Below, in pieces: positions 22,001-31,908 of a DNA stretch of 64,000 nucleotides (positions are counted from its first letter, which is position 1; the number at the start of each line of letters is the position of its first letter). Position numbers and translations under genes: made by a program. The stretch is from Chrysopilus asiliformis (lineage: Eukaryota > Arthropoda > Insecta > Diptera > Rhagionidae). The DNA lies in contig OZ035960.1 of NCBI GenBank assembly GCA_964034945.1, forward strand, positions 45,859,002 to 45,923,001, read 5' to 3'. Below the pieces are notes generated by a model. That model searched no databases and was not told the origin of the DNA. It saw only the letters and a list, made by a program, of their open reading frames with translations.

Positions 22001-24043
22001 ACTGGTCTCCGTGCAAGGAGGCAGCGATGGTTTGTCGCTTGAATCTAGACTGTTGCCAATGGCTAGCAGTCTCTTTGGTACAGCCCCTATACCTTTGAAT
22101 GGTGGGCTTAATTCTTCGTTTGGACAGATTTGCAGATAATTTCTTTTGTGCGGTTGGGTTGATTTACCCCATTCCCCTACAGGATTGCCAGATCCCATGC
22201 GAGTCTCAGACGAAGATTTAGGTACATAGTTCATATAATAAGAATTCTGGGTTGCACCGTTGGTTAGGACAGACCCCATGATGGTTTTGATTATTCTTAC
22301 CTCGGAGATTTTTAAATGTCCCCAAAACTTATTATTTTCATCCCCACAAAATGCGACCAGACTCTTTTGAATTACTGAATTTTCCTGAAATACATAGTTT
22401 ATTTTTTCTCCCGTATTTACGCTTGCTTTGTTTTTGCATAGACTGATTATTTCTTTCGTATTACTCGTTATGTTGTTACATACTCTATTTATTTCTTCTA
22501 CGTTTATTTCCTGTTCCCTCCTTCCTATTTTTGTTTCAACCATTTCTACGATATTCTTTTCTTCTGCCAGCGGTTGTGTTGTTGTAATTTTTCCTGATGT
22601 ACCGTTTTCATCATACTTCCTTTGGAGAACCAACGAATTTTTGTTTGCAGCTGTTTTGCGATTTTCCAGTTCGCCGTCACTGATACTTAGGAAGGTGTGT
22701 TCAATCCCCTTGCGAGGCTGGATCTCGCACACCTCATCCTTCCAATCGGTAAGGCCCATGCGAGGGCTTGGCAACCTCTTGGGTATAGCTCCAGTTTCCC
22801 TTCCTTGCGGTCGATTGGCGGGAATATCAAAATCCGTGCGAAGGTTTTTGCTTTCTCCCTTTCTCCCACAAGAAAAATCGCTTTTGCATTCCTGCATTTC
22901 CGTAAAACACTTTAAATTTATAGAATTTACTTTATTTTCTTCTTGTTCTTCAATTTTTTTATTAACTACTATACTTTCTCTTTCCATTTCTTCTATTTGT
23001 ATTAGGGGCTGAGACGGGGGCAGAGACTTAAGTGGGGTGTTTATCAGGGGCAGAGACAGGGGTATCAGGGGCAGAGACGGTGGTAGAGACAGGGGCACAG
23101 ACAGGGGTATCAGGGGCTTTCCGCTTGTACCTCCTTCATTTAGACATGGAGATCCCAGAGGCAGATATTTTCCATTTTCATTATTTTTATTTATTATATA
23201 TTCTTCGTTTTTCGTAGTATTACTTATGCTTTCTTTTATTTCCTTTTGTAGTTTATCTTTTTTCAATTCTATAGTTTTTAAAGTATCTTTTACCCTACAT
23301 ATTAGTTGGTTTCCCTTGATTAATCTTATCTTCAATGATTCAGGTACTTCATTATGCCGCTGGTTAGTTGTTGCCGTTTTTAGTTCTATTTTTTCTTTTG
23401 TATTGTTAACAGTGTCGGTCACTGTATGCAAAATTGTTTCCGTAGGTTGTACATTGAAATCAATATGTCCGAAAAGTTGGCTCGGTTGTGTGGGAATAGA
23501 AATTTCATCTTGAATTATTAATTTTTTCTGAATGGCGTCAATTATTGTTCTGTTTTTTAAGAATTGCGCCCCGAGTATGCCGTCAGCCGGTATCGAGTCT
23601 GTGTCGTAAATTACATTAAACTTACAATGAATTTTCTCCGTTCCTGTAAGTATTTTCGCTTCGCATGTTCCAATGGATTTTTCGTGGGCTCCGAAAATTC
23701 CCTTGATAATTATTTGATCTTGAACTTGGATCGGTATTGTTTCATTTACTTTGCTTAACTTGATAAGATTGCAATCCGATCCAGTGTCTATTAAAAACAA
23801 CGAGGACGGTGCCTTGCCCACATCCAAGTTAACCTTGACCATGAATTTTTCTGAGATATCGATTTCATTTTTTGTTGTATTTTTGTCCGTTTGTTGTTGC
23901 CATTTCGTCGTTTGTTGATCTTGTTTAATGCACGGTTTTATTGACTCCGAGGTGTTTGTAGCAGTGTAGCAGTGGCCGTCGTGCTCCCGGGCTGCTGTCC
24001 CCCGTTTCCCTGACGGTTCTCCGCTAAATATTTTTTTAAACAA
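19028..24043 (-). CDS. pol: Errantivirus 2 Pol polyprotein (protease, RT, RNase H, integrase)
   Basis: Replication and integration enzymes, 1671 residues. Domains in order: protease with DTGSD at 86-90 and a DGILGAQF flap-side motif; a linker of more than 600 residues with a Leu/Pro/Ser-rich tract (about 300-350) and two similar GAxPKRL segments; reverse transcriptase with YLDD at 999-1002; RNase H with TDASG (Asp about 1148); integrase with an HHCC finger (CPKC) and catalytic Asp1407, Asp1467 and Glu1502. Only 34 residues separate the last two, against 35 in Pol 1 and in most Ty3/gypsy integrases. The frame opens at a TTG exactly where the slippery heptamer lies in gag, so it is read as a -1 Gag-Pol fusion rather than from its own start. 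RT and integrase are clearly similar to Pol 1; the linker is not. The frame is intact. Confidence 0.95.
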   Translation of the reverse strand: MFKKIFSGEPSGKRGTAAREHDGHCYTATNTSESIKPCIKQDQQTTKWQQQTDKNTTKNEIDISEKFMVKVNLDVGKAPSSLFLIDTGSDCNLIKLSKVNETIPIQVQDQIIIKGIFGAHEKSIGTCEAKILTGTEKIHCKFNVIYDTDSIPADGILGAQFLKNRTIIDAIQKKLIIQDEISIPTQPSQLFGHIDFNVQPTETILHTVTDTVNNTKEKIELKTATTNQRHNEVPESLKIRLIKGNQLICRVKDTLKTIELKKDKLQKEIKESISNTTKNEEYIINKNNENGKYLPLGSPCLNEGGTSGKPLIPLSVPLSLPPSLPLIPLSLPLINTPLKSLPPSQPLIQIEEMERESIVVNKKIEEQEENKVNSINLKCFTEMQECKSDFSCGRKGESKNLRTDFDIPANRPQGRETGAIPKRLPSPRMGLTDWKDEVCEIQPRKGIEHTFLSISDGELENRKTAANKNSLVLQRKYDENGTSGKITTTQPLAEEKNIVEMVETKIGRREQEINVEEINRVCNNITSNTKEIISLCKNKASVNTGEKINYVFQENSVIQKSLVAFCGDENNKFWGHLKISEVRIIKTIMGSVLTNGATQNSYYMNYVPKSSSETRMGSGNPVGEWGKSTQPHKRNYLQICPNEELSPPFKGIGAVPKRLLAIGNSLDSSDKPSLPPCTETSSRLSIASIVGQQIIEPRTEKIIKVVISEKGDQVCLKKQLSPGVFSSNTIVRPLEGTAFVAVVNVTTEKVTLPELDIDIEPLTEYEIHKSIGSPEGHDRKTKRLKLMEKSMPFDPGINREEKESLRTLCFEYNDIFYLPGDKLTYTPVRQFKLPLKENTGPINKKQYRLPIAHAKECKEQVERLLEEDIIEPSFSPFNFPVILVPKKGTEGEGKKRYRLCVDFRELNKACIPYVYPLPRIEDILDQLGHSRYYTTIDLANGYHQVLIDHRDREKTAFSLNYGHYQYKRLPFGLKTAPSFFQSLLNGILSGLQGIHCFVYLDDVVIFAKNLAEHHTKLREVFQRFREANLKIQPTKCQFLKKEITYLGHICSSTGVKPDPRLVAVVQNYPRPKSVKQVQSFLGLANYYRKFIPNFSKIANPINKLLRKDVKFVWSDKCEQAFNELKTALISPPVLTYPNWDKEFTVITDASGESLGAVLEQEGQPISYASRVLNAAEKNYSTTEKEMLAVVWATRNFKCYLLGRHFKIISDHKPLKGVLKIKDTTSRMMRFQHKLSEFDFEIQYKPGKENRNADCLSRIPTESNANTCLVTTRAKAAREAETSKPKKAPDKNPPDGKTPVSKPGDTQNQPNHNDMGKTYGNPREIQKPGEIRLILKDYHDSRFGGHFGRNKTYARIKHCYKWKRMKKDIEEYIKKCPKCQLNKKSRDIKMPLKITEVAQRPFDKIYIDIVGPLPVTENGNKYILSMLDDLTRYVDFAAIPDQEASTVAKILFEQIISRYSLPKAIVSDQGTNFTSKLFKQICKLLHIDKLQTTAYHPQANAVERQHSTLGNYLRCVMDGNPQDWDELLRTAAFAYNNTEHAGTKLTPMETLFGFVAEIPSNLQRKPEPVYNSENYHSQLRYKLQKSFELARQNLMEAKKGAKKYYDKKANPDKFHIGDDVLLQNESRSGKLAPIYKGPFKVILIHSPENVSILHGKKPKRVHVNRLKKVYSG
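22996..23135 (-). repeat. Degenerate short tandem repeat in the pol 2 linker
   Basis: The plus strand repeats units such as GGGGCAGAGAC and GGGGTATCAG in tandem. On the coding strand this gives a Pro-Leu-Ser-rich tract. Slippage expansion here would lengthen the linker without breaking the frame. Confidence 0.8.
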
Positions 24044-25743
24044 TTGTCTGTAGCATGATCTGACATATTACAGAATTGGCAGAACAAAACTAATCTTTCT
24101 TCTTGGGAGTGTTGTTGTGCCATTCTCACTGTTTGTTGTGGGGTACTACAGTTTGCTACGGTGTGTCCATATCCCTTACACCTGGTGCAAAATGTCTGGT
24201 TTCGTTTGGTCCTACAATCTCTTTCGATGTGGCCCCTTCTTCCGCAAAAATTGCAATTTATTGGTTGTCTTAACCCAATATTTGTTCTAAATGGTTGTGA
24301 ATTTTGCGTCTGTTGCTGATTTTGAGCATTTTGTGGTTCCGTGTTATTTCGTTGCCAGTTCCCATTTGGATTTCCGTTTCCATTCCTATTCCAGTTTGGG
24401 TTATTGTTTCCGTTCCAATTCATTGAGGGTCCTGAAGGGCCTGCCACGTTAGACCTATTTACTGCTTGTTCTAGCAACATTGCTTCTTCTTTGATCTCCC
24501 TTAGAGTGCTTGCTCTGTTACTTATTAGCAGATTTTTAACTTGGTTATTGTTTATTCCATTCTTGAACGTCCAAATAACATCTTTTTCTGCTTCCTTCAG
24601 TAATGCTTCATAACCTGTTGGGTATTCGGTTGCCACATTATTCTTTATTTCTTCGAGGATGGCTGACATTCTTGTCCCGAACTCTTCTAGGTCTTCGCCT
24701 GGTCTTTGCCTACAGGTTAACAATTCTGCGCGCGATTGGTCCAACGATTTTCTTGATACATATGCTTTTTTCAGTAAATCCTGAAGGTCTTTAATTGTTG
24801 CTGGTTTTTCGGCACTTACCAGGTAATATGCGTCATCTTGTAGTCGATATTTGATACAAGAGAGGAATATTTCTTTCTCGTTTTCTTTTAGGTGATCGTG
24901 TAGATCTGTGCAGATTTCTAAAAATCTGTAGACTTCTTTCGACAGTTTAGGGGATTTTTGGCCTGAAAACGTTGGAACATTGTTTCTACATAATTCCATG
25001 ATTTTAACGTACGTATCTTCGTTGTTAGCCATTGCGTATGGTTTTGGGTATTCTTTGTTTGTGGCTAGATTTGGCACCGTGGTTGCTTTTGGGTTTTTTT
25101 GTTGTTCCGTGTGTTGACTATTGTCTTGCTTAATATTTTCTAAATTTTCTGTGTACTTTTTCAGTTTTTCGGCTGCTTCTTGTTCTTTATTTTCTGCCAA
25201 TTTTTTTAATTCCTTTGTTTTTTCTAAATCTTCTATTGCGTGTGTAAGTTTTGTTCTTAAAATATTTATTATTTCCTTTTGTTGCTGACTGTTTCCTATT
25301 GAATTTTGTTTAAGTTCGGGTTCGTTGTTGAGTTCGCTCTCGTAAAGGGCGGCTTTCTCTTCTGCTTCTTTTAATTGATTCTTGAACTCGGTTATTTCTT
25401 TCAGTAAAAATTTCGTTTTCTCGTTGGCGTCTTTTATTTGTGTTTTAAATTTCCCCTCTTCGATGTGTAAAATGTTTAAAATTTTGTTTAGTAATTTTTC
25501 GATAAATTCGTCAATGTCCAAACTTTCATTTTTAAACTCGCCTTCAAGTTCTTCAAATTCTTTTGGAGTTAATCTAGCTTTAATTTCGTTAATCAAAACT
25601 TCTTCGATGTTTTGTAACTTTATTCCTTTAACTTTTACCGTTTGTTTTAATTGTGCTATTTCCGCGTCTTTTTCGGCAAGGATTTTTTCTAATGATTCAA
25701 ATTTTTCCAGTTCTTCCTTTGTCAATATGTTGTTGCGCGGCAT
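23938..25743 (-). CDS. gag: Errantivirus 2 Gag protein (capsid/nucleocapsid)
   Basis: Structural protein of 601 residues. The first 200 or so residues are Lys/Glu-rich with heptad spacing and should form long coiled coils. A capsid-like helical middle contains a RQRPGE motif shared with Gag 1. An Asn/Gln/Gly-rich spacer follows. Three CX2CX4HX4C zinc knuckles (beginning CNFCGRRGH, CTRCKGYGH and CQFCNMSDH) end the RNA-binding part. The coiled-coil N terminus is unlike that of Gag 1. Start: the ATG at 25743, the first residue of an uninterrupted frame. Pol overlaps in the -1 frame from 24043, with a slippery TTTAAAA at 24034-24040. Intact. Confidence 0.92.
   Translation of the reverse strand: MPRNNILTKEELEKFESLEKILAEKDAEIAQLKQTVKVKGIKLQNIEEVLINEIKARLTPKEFEELEGEFKNESLDIDEFIEKLLNKILNILHIEEGKFKTQIKDANEKTKFLLKEITEFKNQLKEAEEKAALYESELNNEPELKQNSIGNSQQQKEIINILRTKLTHAIEDLEKTKELKKLAENKEQEAAEKLKKYTENLENIKQDNSQHTEQQKNPKATTVPNLATNKEYPKPYAMANNEDTYVKIMELCRNNVPTFSGQKSPKLSKEVYRFLEICTDLHDHLKENEKEIFLSCIKYRLQDDAYYLVSAEKPATIKDLQDLLKKAYVSRKSLDQSRAELLTCRQRPGEDLEEFGTRMSAILEEIKNNVATEYPTGYEALLKEAEKDVIWTFKNGINNNQVKNLLISNRASTLREIKEEAMLLEQAVNRSNVAGPSGPSMNWNGNNNPNWNRNGNGNPNGNWQRNNTEPQNAQNQQQTQNSQPFRTNIGLRQPINCNFCGRRGHIERDCRTKRNQTFCTRCKGYGHTVANCSTPQQTVRMAQQHSQEERLVLFCQFCNMSDHATDNCLKKYLAENRQGNGGQQPGSTTATATLLQTPRSQ
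24034..24040 (-). promoter_or_regulatory. Candidate -1 frameshift slippery site, gag-pol 2
   Basis: In the gag frame the minus strand reads T-TTA-AAA, an X-XXY-YYZ heptamer, followed by three more A. The pol frame opens at the codon just before it. No strong downstream stem was obvious by eye. Confidence 0.7.
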
Positions 25744-26884
25744 TTGTAATTGAATATACGTTATAAAATTGTAAGATTGGTTCTTACATTGAAAAATGTT
25801 GATACGAAATTTTGTGAATTGTGAGAATGTTGCAAATTGAATGGAACTTATGAGGCAGAATTTATTCGGTGTTTAGACGTGACATCAACAAAAAAATGAC
25901 ACTTTTTGATTCTTTGAATTAACAGGACTTGCAATTTGCTGGGCTGTTATTTTCATTGAATTAAGTTCGATTCGGCCGGAATATATTGAAAAGTTAACAG
26001 GCAAAAAAAAATCTAAAGTTTGACTTAATATGTAGTTTCCTCGTAAACGTTGCATATTTTAGATTGGAGTAATATCGCTGAATGATCTAATCCGGTAAGA
26101 CAAAAGGGTTTCCACTTTGATAAACAAATTTCGAGACAATAAAATTTACCACGACGAACCGATTTCGTCTAATTAAATGAAAAAATTTTATACTCGGTAC
26201 ATGCTGCACGTTTAATTCTATTATTTTATGCTGTTAGAGCAAGATTGTTGCAACCCACATAGTTAAGTTTAGAAATTTTTACACTTTTCCACTATCATTA
26301 ACTTAAAAATTTTTGTGGAGAGAAAAGAACAAAAAAACAATTTTGTGTGGAATTAATATTGAAATTTCTCAAAGTTCACTGATACTAGTAATTCGACTAT
26401 GATTACAATGTGGTTTGGTCCAATCTTGTTCTTTAACACGTCGTTTGTGGAGAAAATGAGTGTTTATAAAAAATTATGTTAAATTTATGTTGCATAAAAA
26501 GTTAATACAACATTATGCGAAAAACACTTTTCATTTGTATCACTTAAATATTTTTTGAGAGAAGAAAAAAAAGACTATTTGTACTTACGTTTTTTTTTTT
26601 TGTCGTCTCCGCAACTTCTCGTGGTGATTCTCCTTACGTTTTCGCTTTCAGTAGCACTTTTATTCACTTTTCATTCCTCATTTAGTATCTTTTTTCACTC
26701 TTTTTTTTTCAGTTTCTGTAACTATTTTCCCACTTTTCTATATTCTCTAGTTTTTAGAATCCTATTTTACACTTTTCTATTTTTTGTAGTATTTCTTAAC
26801 TGCTTGTAGTATATTGTTAGTTTTTCACTTTTCCACTAGTACTTTTTCACGTTCGCAGCAACTTTACTCTGTTCTGTTTGCTTT

Positions 26885-27000
26885 ACGGCTGCGTTAAAAT
26901 TCCGTCACAACTTTTCGCTTTCACTTCACTGTTTCTTCCACTTTGCTATTTCACCGGCTGCGTTCTAAATTCGCAGCTAAAACTATTCCGGCTGCGCCAA
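26885..27000 (-). repeat. Reiterated PBS-like motifs in leader 2
   Basis: Copies of the plus-strand motif CCGGCTGCG or ACGGCTGCG begin at 26885, 26954 and 26988, in addition to the true primer site at 27046-27058. The copy at 26988-27000 matches the true site over 13 bases. Confidence 0.75.
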
Positions 27001-27040
27001 ATGGTCGCAACGACTTTTTTTAATTTGCACGATGCAAATT

Positions 27041-27057
27041 TTTTACCGGCTGCGCCA
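27041..27057 (-). promoter_or_regulatory. Primer binding site of errantivirus 2
   Basis: One base inside the LTR edge the minus strand reads TGGCGCAGCCGGTAAAA. It pairs with the 3' end of tRNA-Ser over about 13 bases with one mismatch and then diverges, so the match is shorter than in errantivirus 1. Confidence 0.75.
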
Positions 27058-27058
27058 A

Positions 27059-27421
27059 TGTTATGGTCCGAGTTATTGGGGAGGATATTTTAGGGGAGCA
27101 ATAATAACAATGTTACTCGTTTTAATTATACTTTATTCAGTCAGAATTGACCGACCGCTTCAACTACTTGAACAAGACTCATCATCAAGAACTTACTCTT
27201 AGCTAAACTACAAATTCCGCCAGGTGAGGAACGTCGAGTCTGCACTTTTAATATCCCACGGTGTGCATCTTCATATCTACCGTGAGTCTTTTGTGTCACG
27301 TTGTTTTGTCATGTGTCGAGTCAGCGGTTCGCTGTCGCGCCGTGTTTTATAAAAAGGGTCGGATATCTGTCCCGTAGATGCTTGATATTCGTCCCATGGG
27401 ATATTTCCGCTGGCCTCGACA
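27059..27421 (-). repeat. Errantivirus 2 5' LTR
   Basis: 363 bp, apparently the same sequence as the 3' LTR. In this copy the TATAAAA at 27345-27351 (minus) is the active promoter candidate for the genomic RNA. Right of it the satellite resumes with the target duplication GTGCC. Confidence 0.97.
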
Positions 27422-28599
27422 GTGCCAAATAACGGCACGGTGCCAAATAACGGCACGGTGCCAAATAGCGGCACGGTGCCAAATAACGGCACGGTGCCCA
27501 ATTACGGCACGGTGCCAAATTACGGCACGGTGCCAAATTACGGAACGGTGCCAAATAACGGCACGGTGCCAAAGAACAGCACGGTGCCAAATTACGGCAC
27601 GGTGCCAAATAACGGCACGGTGCCAAATAACGGCACTGTGCCAAATAACGGCACGGTGCCAAATAACGGCACGGTGCCAAATCACGGCACGGTGCCAAAT
27701 TACGGCACGGTGCCAAATAACGGCACGGTGCCAAATAACGGCACGGTGCCAAATTACGGCACGGTGCCAAATTACGGCACGGTGCCAAATTACGGCACGG
27801 TGCCAAATAACGGCACGGTGCCAAATAACGGCACGGTGCCAAATAACGGCACGGTGCCAAATTACGGCACGGTGCCAAATTACGGCACAGTGCCAAATAA
27901 CGGAAAGGTGCCAAATAACGGCACGGTGCCAAATTACGGCACGGTGCCAAATAACGGCACGGTGCCAAATTACGGCACGGTGCCAAATTACGGCACGGTG
28001 CCAAATTACGGCACGGTGCCAAATTACGGCACGGTGCCAAATTACGGCACGGTGCCAAATTACGGCACGGTGCCAAATTACGGCACGGTGCCAAATTACG
28101 GCACGGTGCCAAATTACGGCACGGTGCCAAATAACGGCACGGTGCCAAATAACGGCACGGTGCCAAATAACGGCACGGTGCCAAATTACGGCACGGTGCC
28201 AAATAACGGCACGGTGCCAAATAACGGCACGGTGCCAAATAACGGCACGGTGCCAAATTACGGCACGGTGCCAAATAGCGGCACGGTGCCAAATAACGGC
28301 ACGGTGCCAAATAACGGCACGGTGCCAAATAACGGCACGGTGCCAAATAACGGCACGGTGCCAAATAACGGCACGGTGCCAAATCACGGCACGGTGCCAA
28401 ATTACGGCACGGTGCCAAATAACGGCACGGTGCCAAATAACGGCACGGTGCCAAATTACGGCACGGTGCCAAATTACGGCACGGTGCCAAATTACGGCAC
28501 GGTGCCAAATAACGGCACGGTGCCAAATAACGGCACGGTGCGAAATTACGGCACGGTGCCAAATAACGGCACGGTGCCAAATAACGGCACGGTGCCAAA

Positions 28600-31500
28600 T
28601 AACGGTACGGTGCCAAATAACGGAAAGGTGCCAAATAACGGCACGGTGCCAAATAACGGCACGGTGCCAAATTACGGCACGGTGCCAAATTACGGCACGG
28701 TGCCAAATAACGGCACGGTGCCAAATTACGGCACGGTGCCAAATAACGGCACGGTGCCAAATTACGGCACGGTGCCAAATTACGGCACGGTGCCAAATTA
28801 CGGCACGGTGCCAAACTACGGCACGGTGCCAAATTACGGCACGGTGCCAAATTACGGCACGGTGCCAAATAACGGCACGGTGCCAAATAACGGCACGGTG
28901 CGAAATTACGGCACGGTGCCAAATTACGGCACGGTGCCAAATTACGGCACGGTGCCAAATAACGGCACGGTGCCAAATTACGGCACGGTGCCAAATAACG
29001 GCACGGTGCCAAATAACGGCACGGTGCCAAATAACGGCACGGAGCCAAATAACGGCACGGTGCCAAATAACGGCACGGTGCCAAATTACGGCACGGTGCC
29101 AAATAACGGCACGGTGCCAAATTACGGCACGGTGCCAAATTACGGCACGGTGCCAAATTACCGCACGGTGCCAAATTACGGCACGGTGCCAAATTACGGC
29201 ACGGTGCCAAAATACGGCACCAAATTACGGCACGGTGCCAAATTACGGCACGGTGCCAAATAACGGCTCGGTGCCAAATAACGGCACGGTGCCAAATTAC
29301 GGCACGGTGCCAAATTACGGCACGGTGCCAAATTACGGTACGGTGCCAAATTACGGCACGGTGCCAAATAACGGCACGGTGCCAAATAACGGCACGGTGC
29401 CAAATAACGGCACGGTGCCAAATTACGGCACGGTGCCAAATTACGGCACGGTGCCAAATAACGCCACCAAATTACGGCACGGTGCCAAATTACGGCACGG
29501 TGCCAAATAACGGCACGGTGCCAAATTACGGCACGGTGCCAAATTACGGCACGGTGCCAAATTACGGCACGGTGCCAAATAACGGCACGGTGCCAATTAA
29601 CGGCACGGTGCCAAATAACGGCACGGTGCCAAATAACGGCACGGTGCCAAATAACGGCACGGTGCCAAATTACGGCACGGTGCCAAATTACGGCACGGTG
29701 CCAAATTACGGCACGGTGCCAAATAACGGCACGGTGCCAAATAACGGCACGGTGCCAAATTACGGCACGGTGCCAAATTACGGCACGGTGCCAAATAACG
29801 GCACGGTGCCAAATAACGGCACGGTGCCAAATAACGGCACGGTGCCAAATTACGGCACGGTGCCAAATTACGGCACGGTGCCAAATTACGGCACGGTGCC
29901 AAATTACGGCACGCTGCCAAATTACGGCACGGTGCCAAATTACGGCACGGTGCCAAATTACGGCACGGTGCCAAAATACGGCACGGTGCCAAATTACGGC
30001 ACGGTGCCAAATTACGGCACGGTGCCAAATAACGGCACGGTGCCAAATTACGGACGGCACGGTGCCAAATTACGGCACGGTGCCAAATTACGGCACGGTG
30101 CCAAATTACGGCACGGTGCCAAATTACGGCACGGTGCCAAATAACGGCACGGTGCCAAATTACGGCACGGTGCCAAATTACGGCACGGTGCCAAATTACG
30201 GCACGGTGCCAAAGAACGGCACGGTGCCAAATAACGGCACGGTGCCAAATTACGGCACGGTGCCAAATTACGGCACGGTGCCAAATAACGGCACGGTGCC
30301 AAATAACGGCACGGTGCCAAATTACGGCACGGTGCCAAATTACGGCACGGTGCCAAATTACGGCACGGTGCCAAATAACGGCACGGTGCCAAATAACGGT
30401 ACGGTGCCAAATAACGGCACGGTGCCAAATTACGGCACGGTGCCAAATTACGGCACAGTGCCAAATAACGGAAAGGTGCCAAATAACGGCACGGTGCCAA
30501 ATAACGGCACGGTGCCAAATTACGGCACGGTGCCAAATTACGGCACGGTGCCAAATAACGGCACGGTGCCAAATTACGGCACGGTGCCAAATAACGGCAC
30601 GGTGCCAAATTACGGCACGGTGCCAAATTACGGCACGGTGCCAAATTACGGCACGGTGCCAAACTACGGCACGGTGCCAAATTACGGCACGGTGCCAAAT
30701 TACGGCACGGTGCCAAATAACGGCACGGTGCCAAATAACGGCACGGTGCGAAATTACGGCACGGTGCCAAATTACGGCACGGTGCCAAATTACGGCACGG
30801 TGCCAAATAACGGCACGGTGCCAAATTACGGCACGGTGCCAAATAACGGCACGGTGCCAAATAACGGCACGGTGCCAAATAACGGCACGGAGCCAAATAA
30901 CGGCACGGTGCCAAATAACGGCACGGTGCCAAATTACGGCACGGTGCCAAATAACGGCACGGTGCCAAATTACGGCACGGTGCCAAATTACGGCACGGTG
31001 CCAAATTACCGCACGGTGCCAAATTACGGCACGGTGCCAAATTACGGCACGGTGCCAAAATACGGCACCAAATTACGGCACGGTGCCAAATTACGGCACG
31101 GTGCCAAATAACGGCTCGGTGCCAAATAACGGCACGGTGCCAAATTACGGCACGGTGCCAAATTACGGCACGGTGCCAAATTACGGTACGGTGCCAAATT
31201 ACGGCACGGTGCCAAATAACGGCACGGTGCCAAATAACGGCACGGTGCCAAATAACGGCACGGTGCCAAATTACGGCACGGTGCCAAATTACGGCACGGT
31301 GCCAAATAACGCCACCAAATTACGGCACGGTGCCAAATTACGGCACGGTGCCAAATAACGGCACGGTGCCAAATTACGGCACGGTGCCAAATTACGGCAC
31401 GGTGCCAAATTACGGCACGGTGCCAAATAACGGCACGGTGCCAATTAACGGCACGGTGCCAAATAACGGCACGGTGCCAAATAACGGCACGGTGCCAAAT

Positions 31501-31908
31501 AACGGCACGGTGCCAAATTACGGCACGGTGCCAAATTACGGCACGGTGCCAAATTACGGCACGGTGCCAAATAACGGCACGGTGCCAAATAACGGCACGG
31601 TGCCAAATTACGGCACGGTGCCAAATTACGGCACGGTGCCAAATAACGGCACGGTGCCAAATAACGGCACGGTGCCAAATAACGGCACGGTGCCAAATTA
31701 CGGCACGGTGCCAAATTACGGCACGGTGCCAAATTACGGCACGGTGCCAAATTACGGCACGCTGCCAAATTACGGCACGGTGCCAAATTACGGCACGGTG
31801 CCAAATTACGGCACGGTGCCAAAATACGGCACGGTGCCAAATTACGGCACGGTGCCAAATTACGGCACGGTGCCAAATAACGGCACGGTGCCAAATTACG
31901 GACGGCAC
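28600..31908. repeat. Higher-order repeat of 1,848 bp inside the satellite
   Basis: The stretch from about 28.6 to 30.06 kb reappears 1,848 bp later, at about 30.45 to 31.91 kb, including every rare variant I checked (GGAAAGG near 28621/30469, the truncated ACGGCACCAAATT near 29213/31061, GCCACC at 29461/31309 and ACGGACGG at 30050/31898). The deduced translations of 29194-30060 and 31042-31908 are the same, so the copies are very young. The period is not an exact multiple of 18, because partial monomers sit at the junctions. Confidence 0.85.

Larger units (their letters stand above)
25744..27058 (-). other. Errantivirus 2 5' leader
   Basis: A 1.3-kb untranslated leader between the 5' LTR and gag, A+T-rich and without a credible gene. 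Next to the LTR the primer-binding-like motif GCAGCCGG recurs four times within about 175 bp. A leader this long could hold packaging and splice-donor signals, but none can be assigned by eye. Confidence 0.75.
13976..27421 (-). mobile_element. Complete errantivirus 2 (13,446-bp LTR retrotransposon)
   Basis: A full Ty3/gypsy-type element on the minus strand: 5' LTR (27059-27421), leader, gag, pol in -1 overlap, env, a 2-kb 3' UTR, polypurine tract and 3' LTR (13976-14338). The LTRs are both 363 bp and I see no difference between them. The ends are TGT...ACA and the target duplication is 5 bp. All three frames are open with catalytic motifs present. The length is well above the 6-9 kb usual for errantiviruses; the long untranslated regions and the long protease-RT linker account for the excess. 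Identical LTRs and intact genes point to a recent insertion. Confidence 0.95.

Noticed and set aside
22428..23012. 194-residue plus-strand ORF opposite pol 2, and other antisense frames over gag, pol and env
   Set aside because: They are shadows of the intact minus-strand coding sequence.
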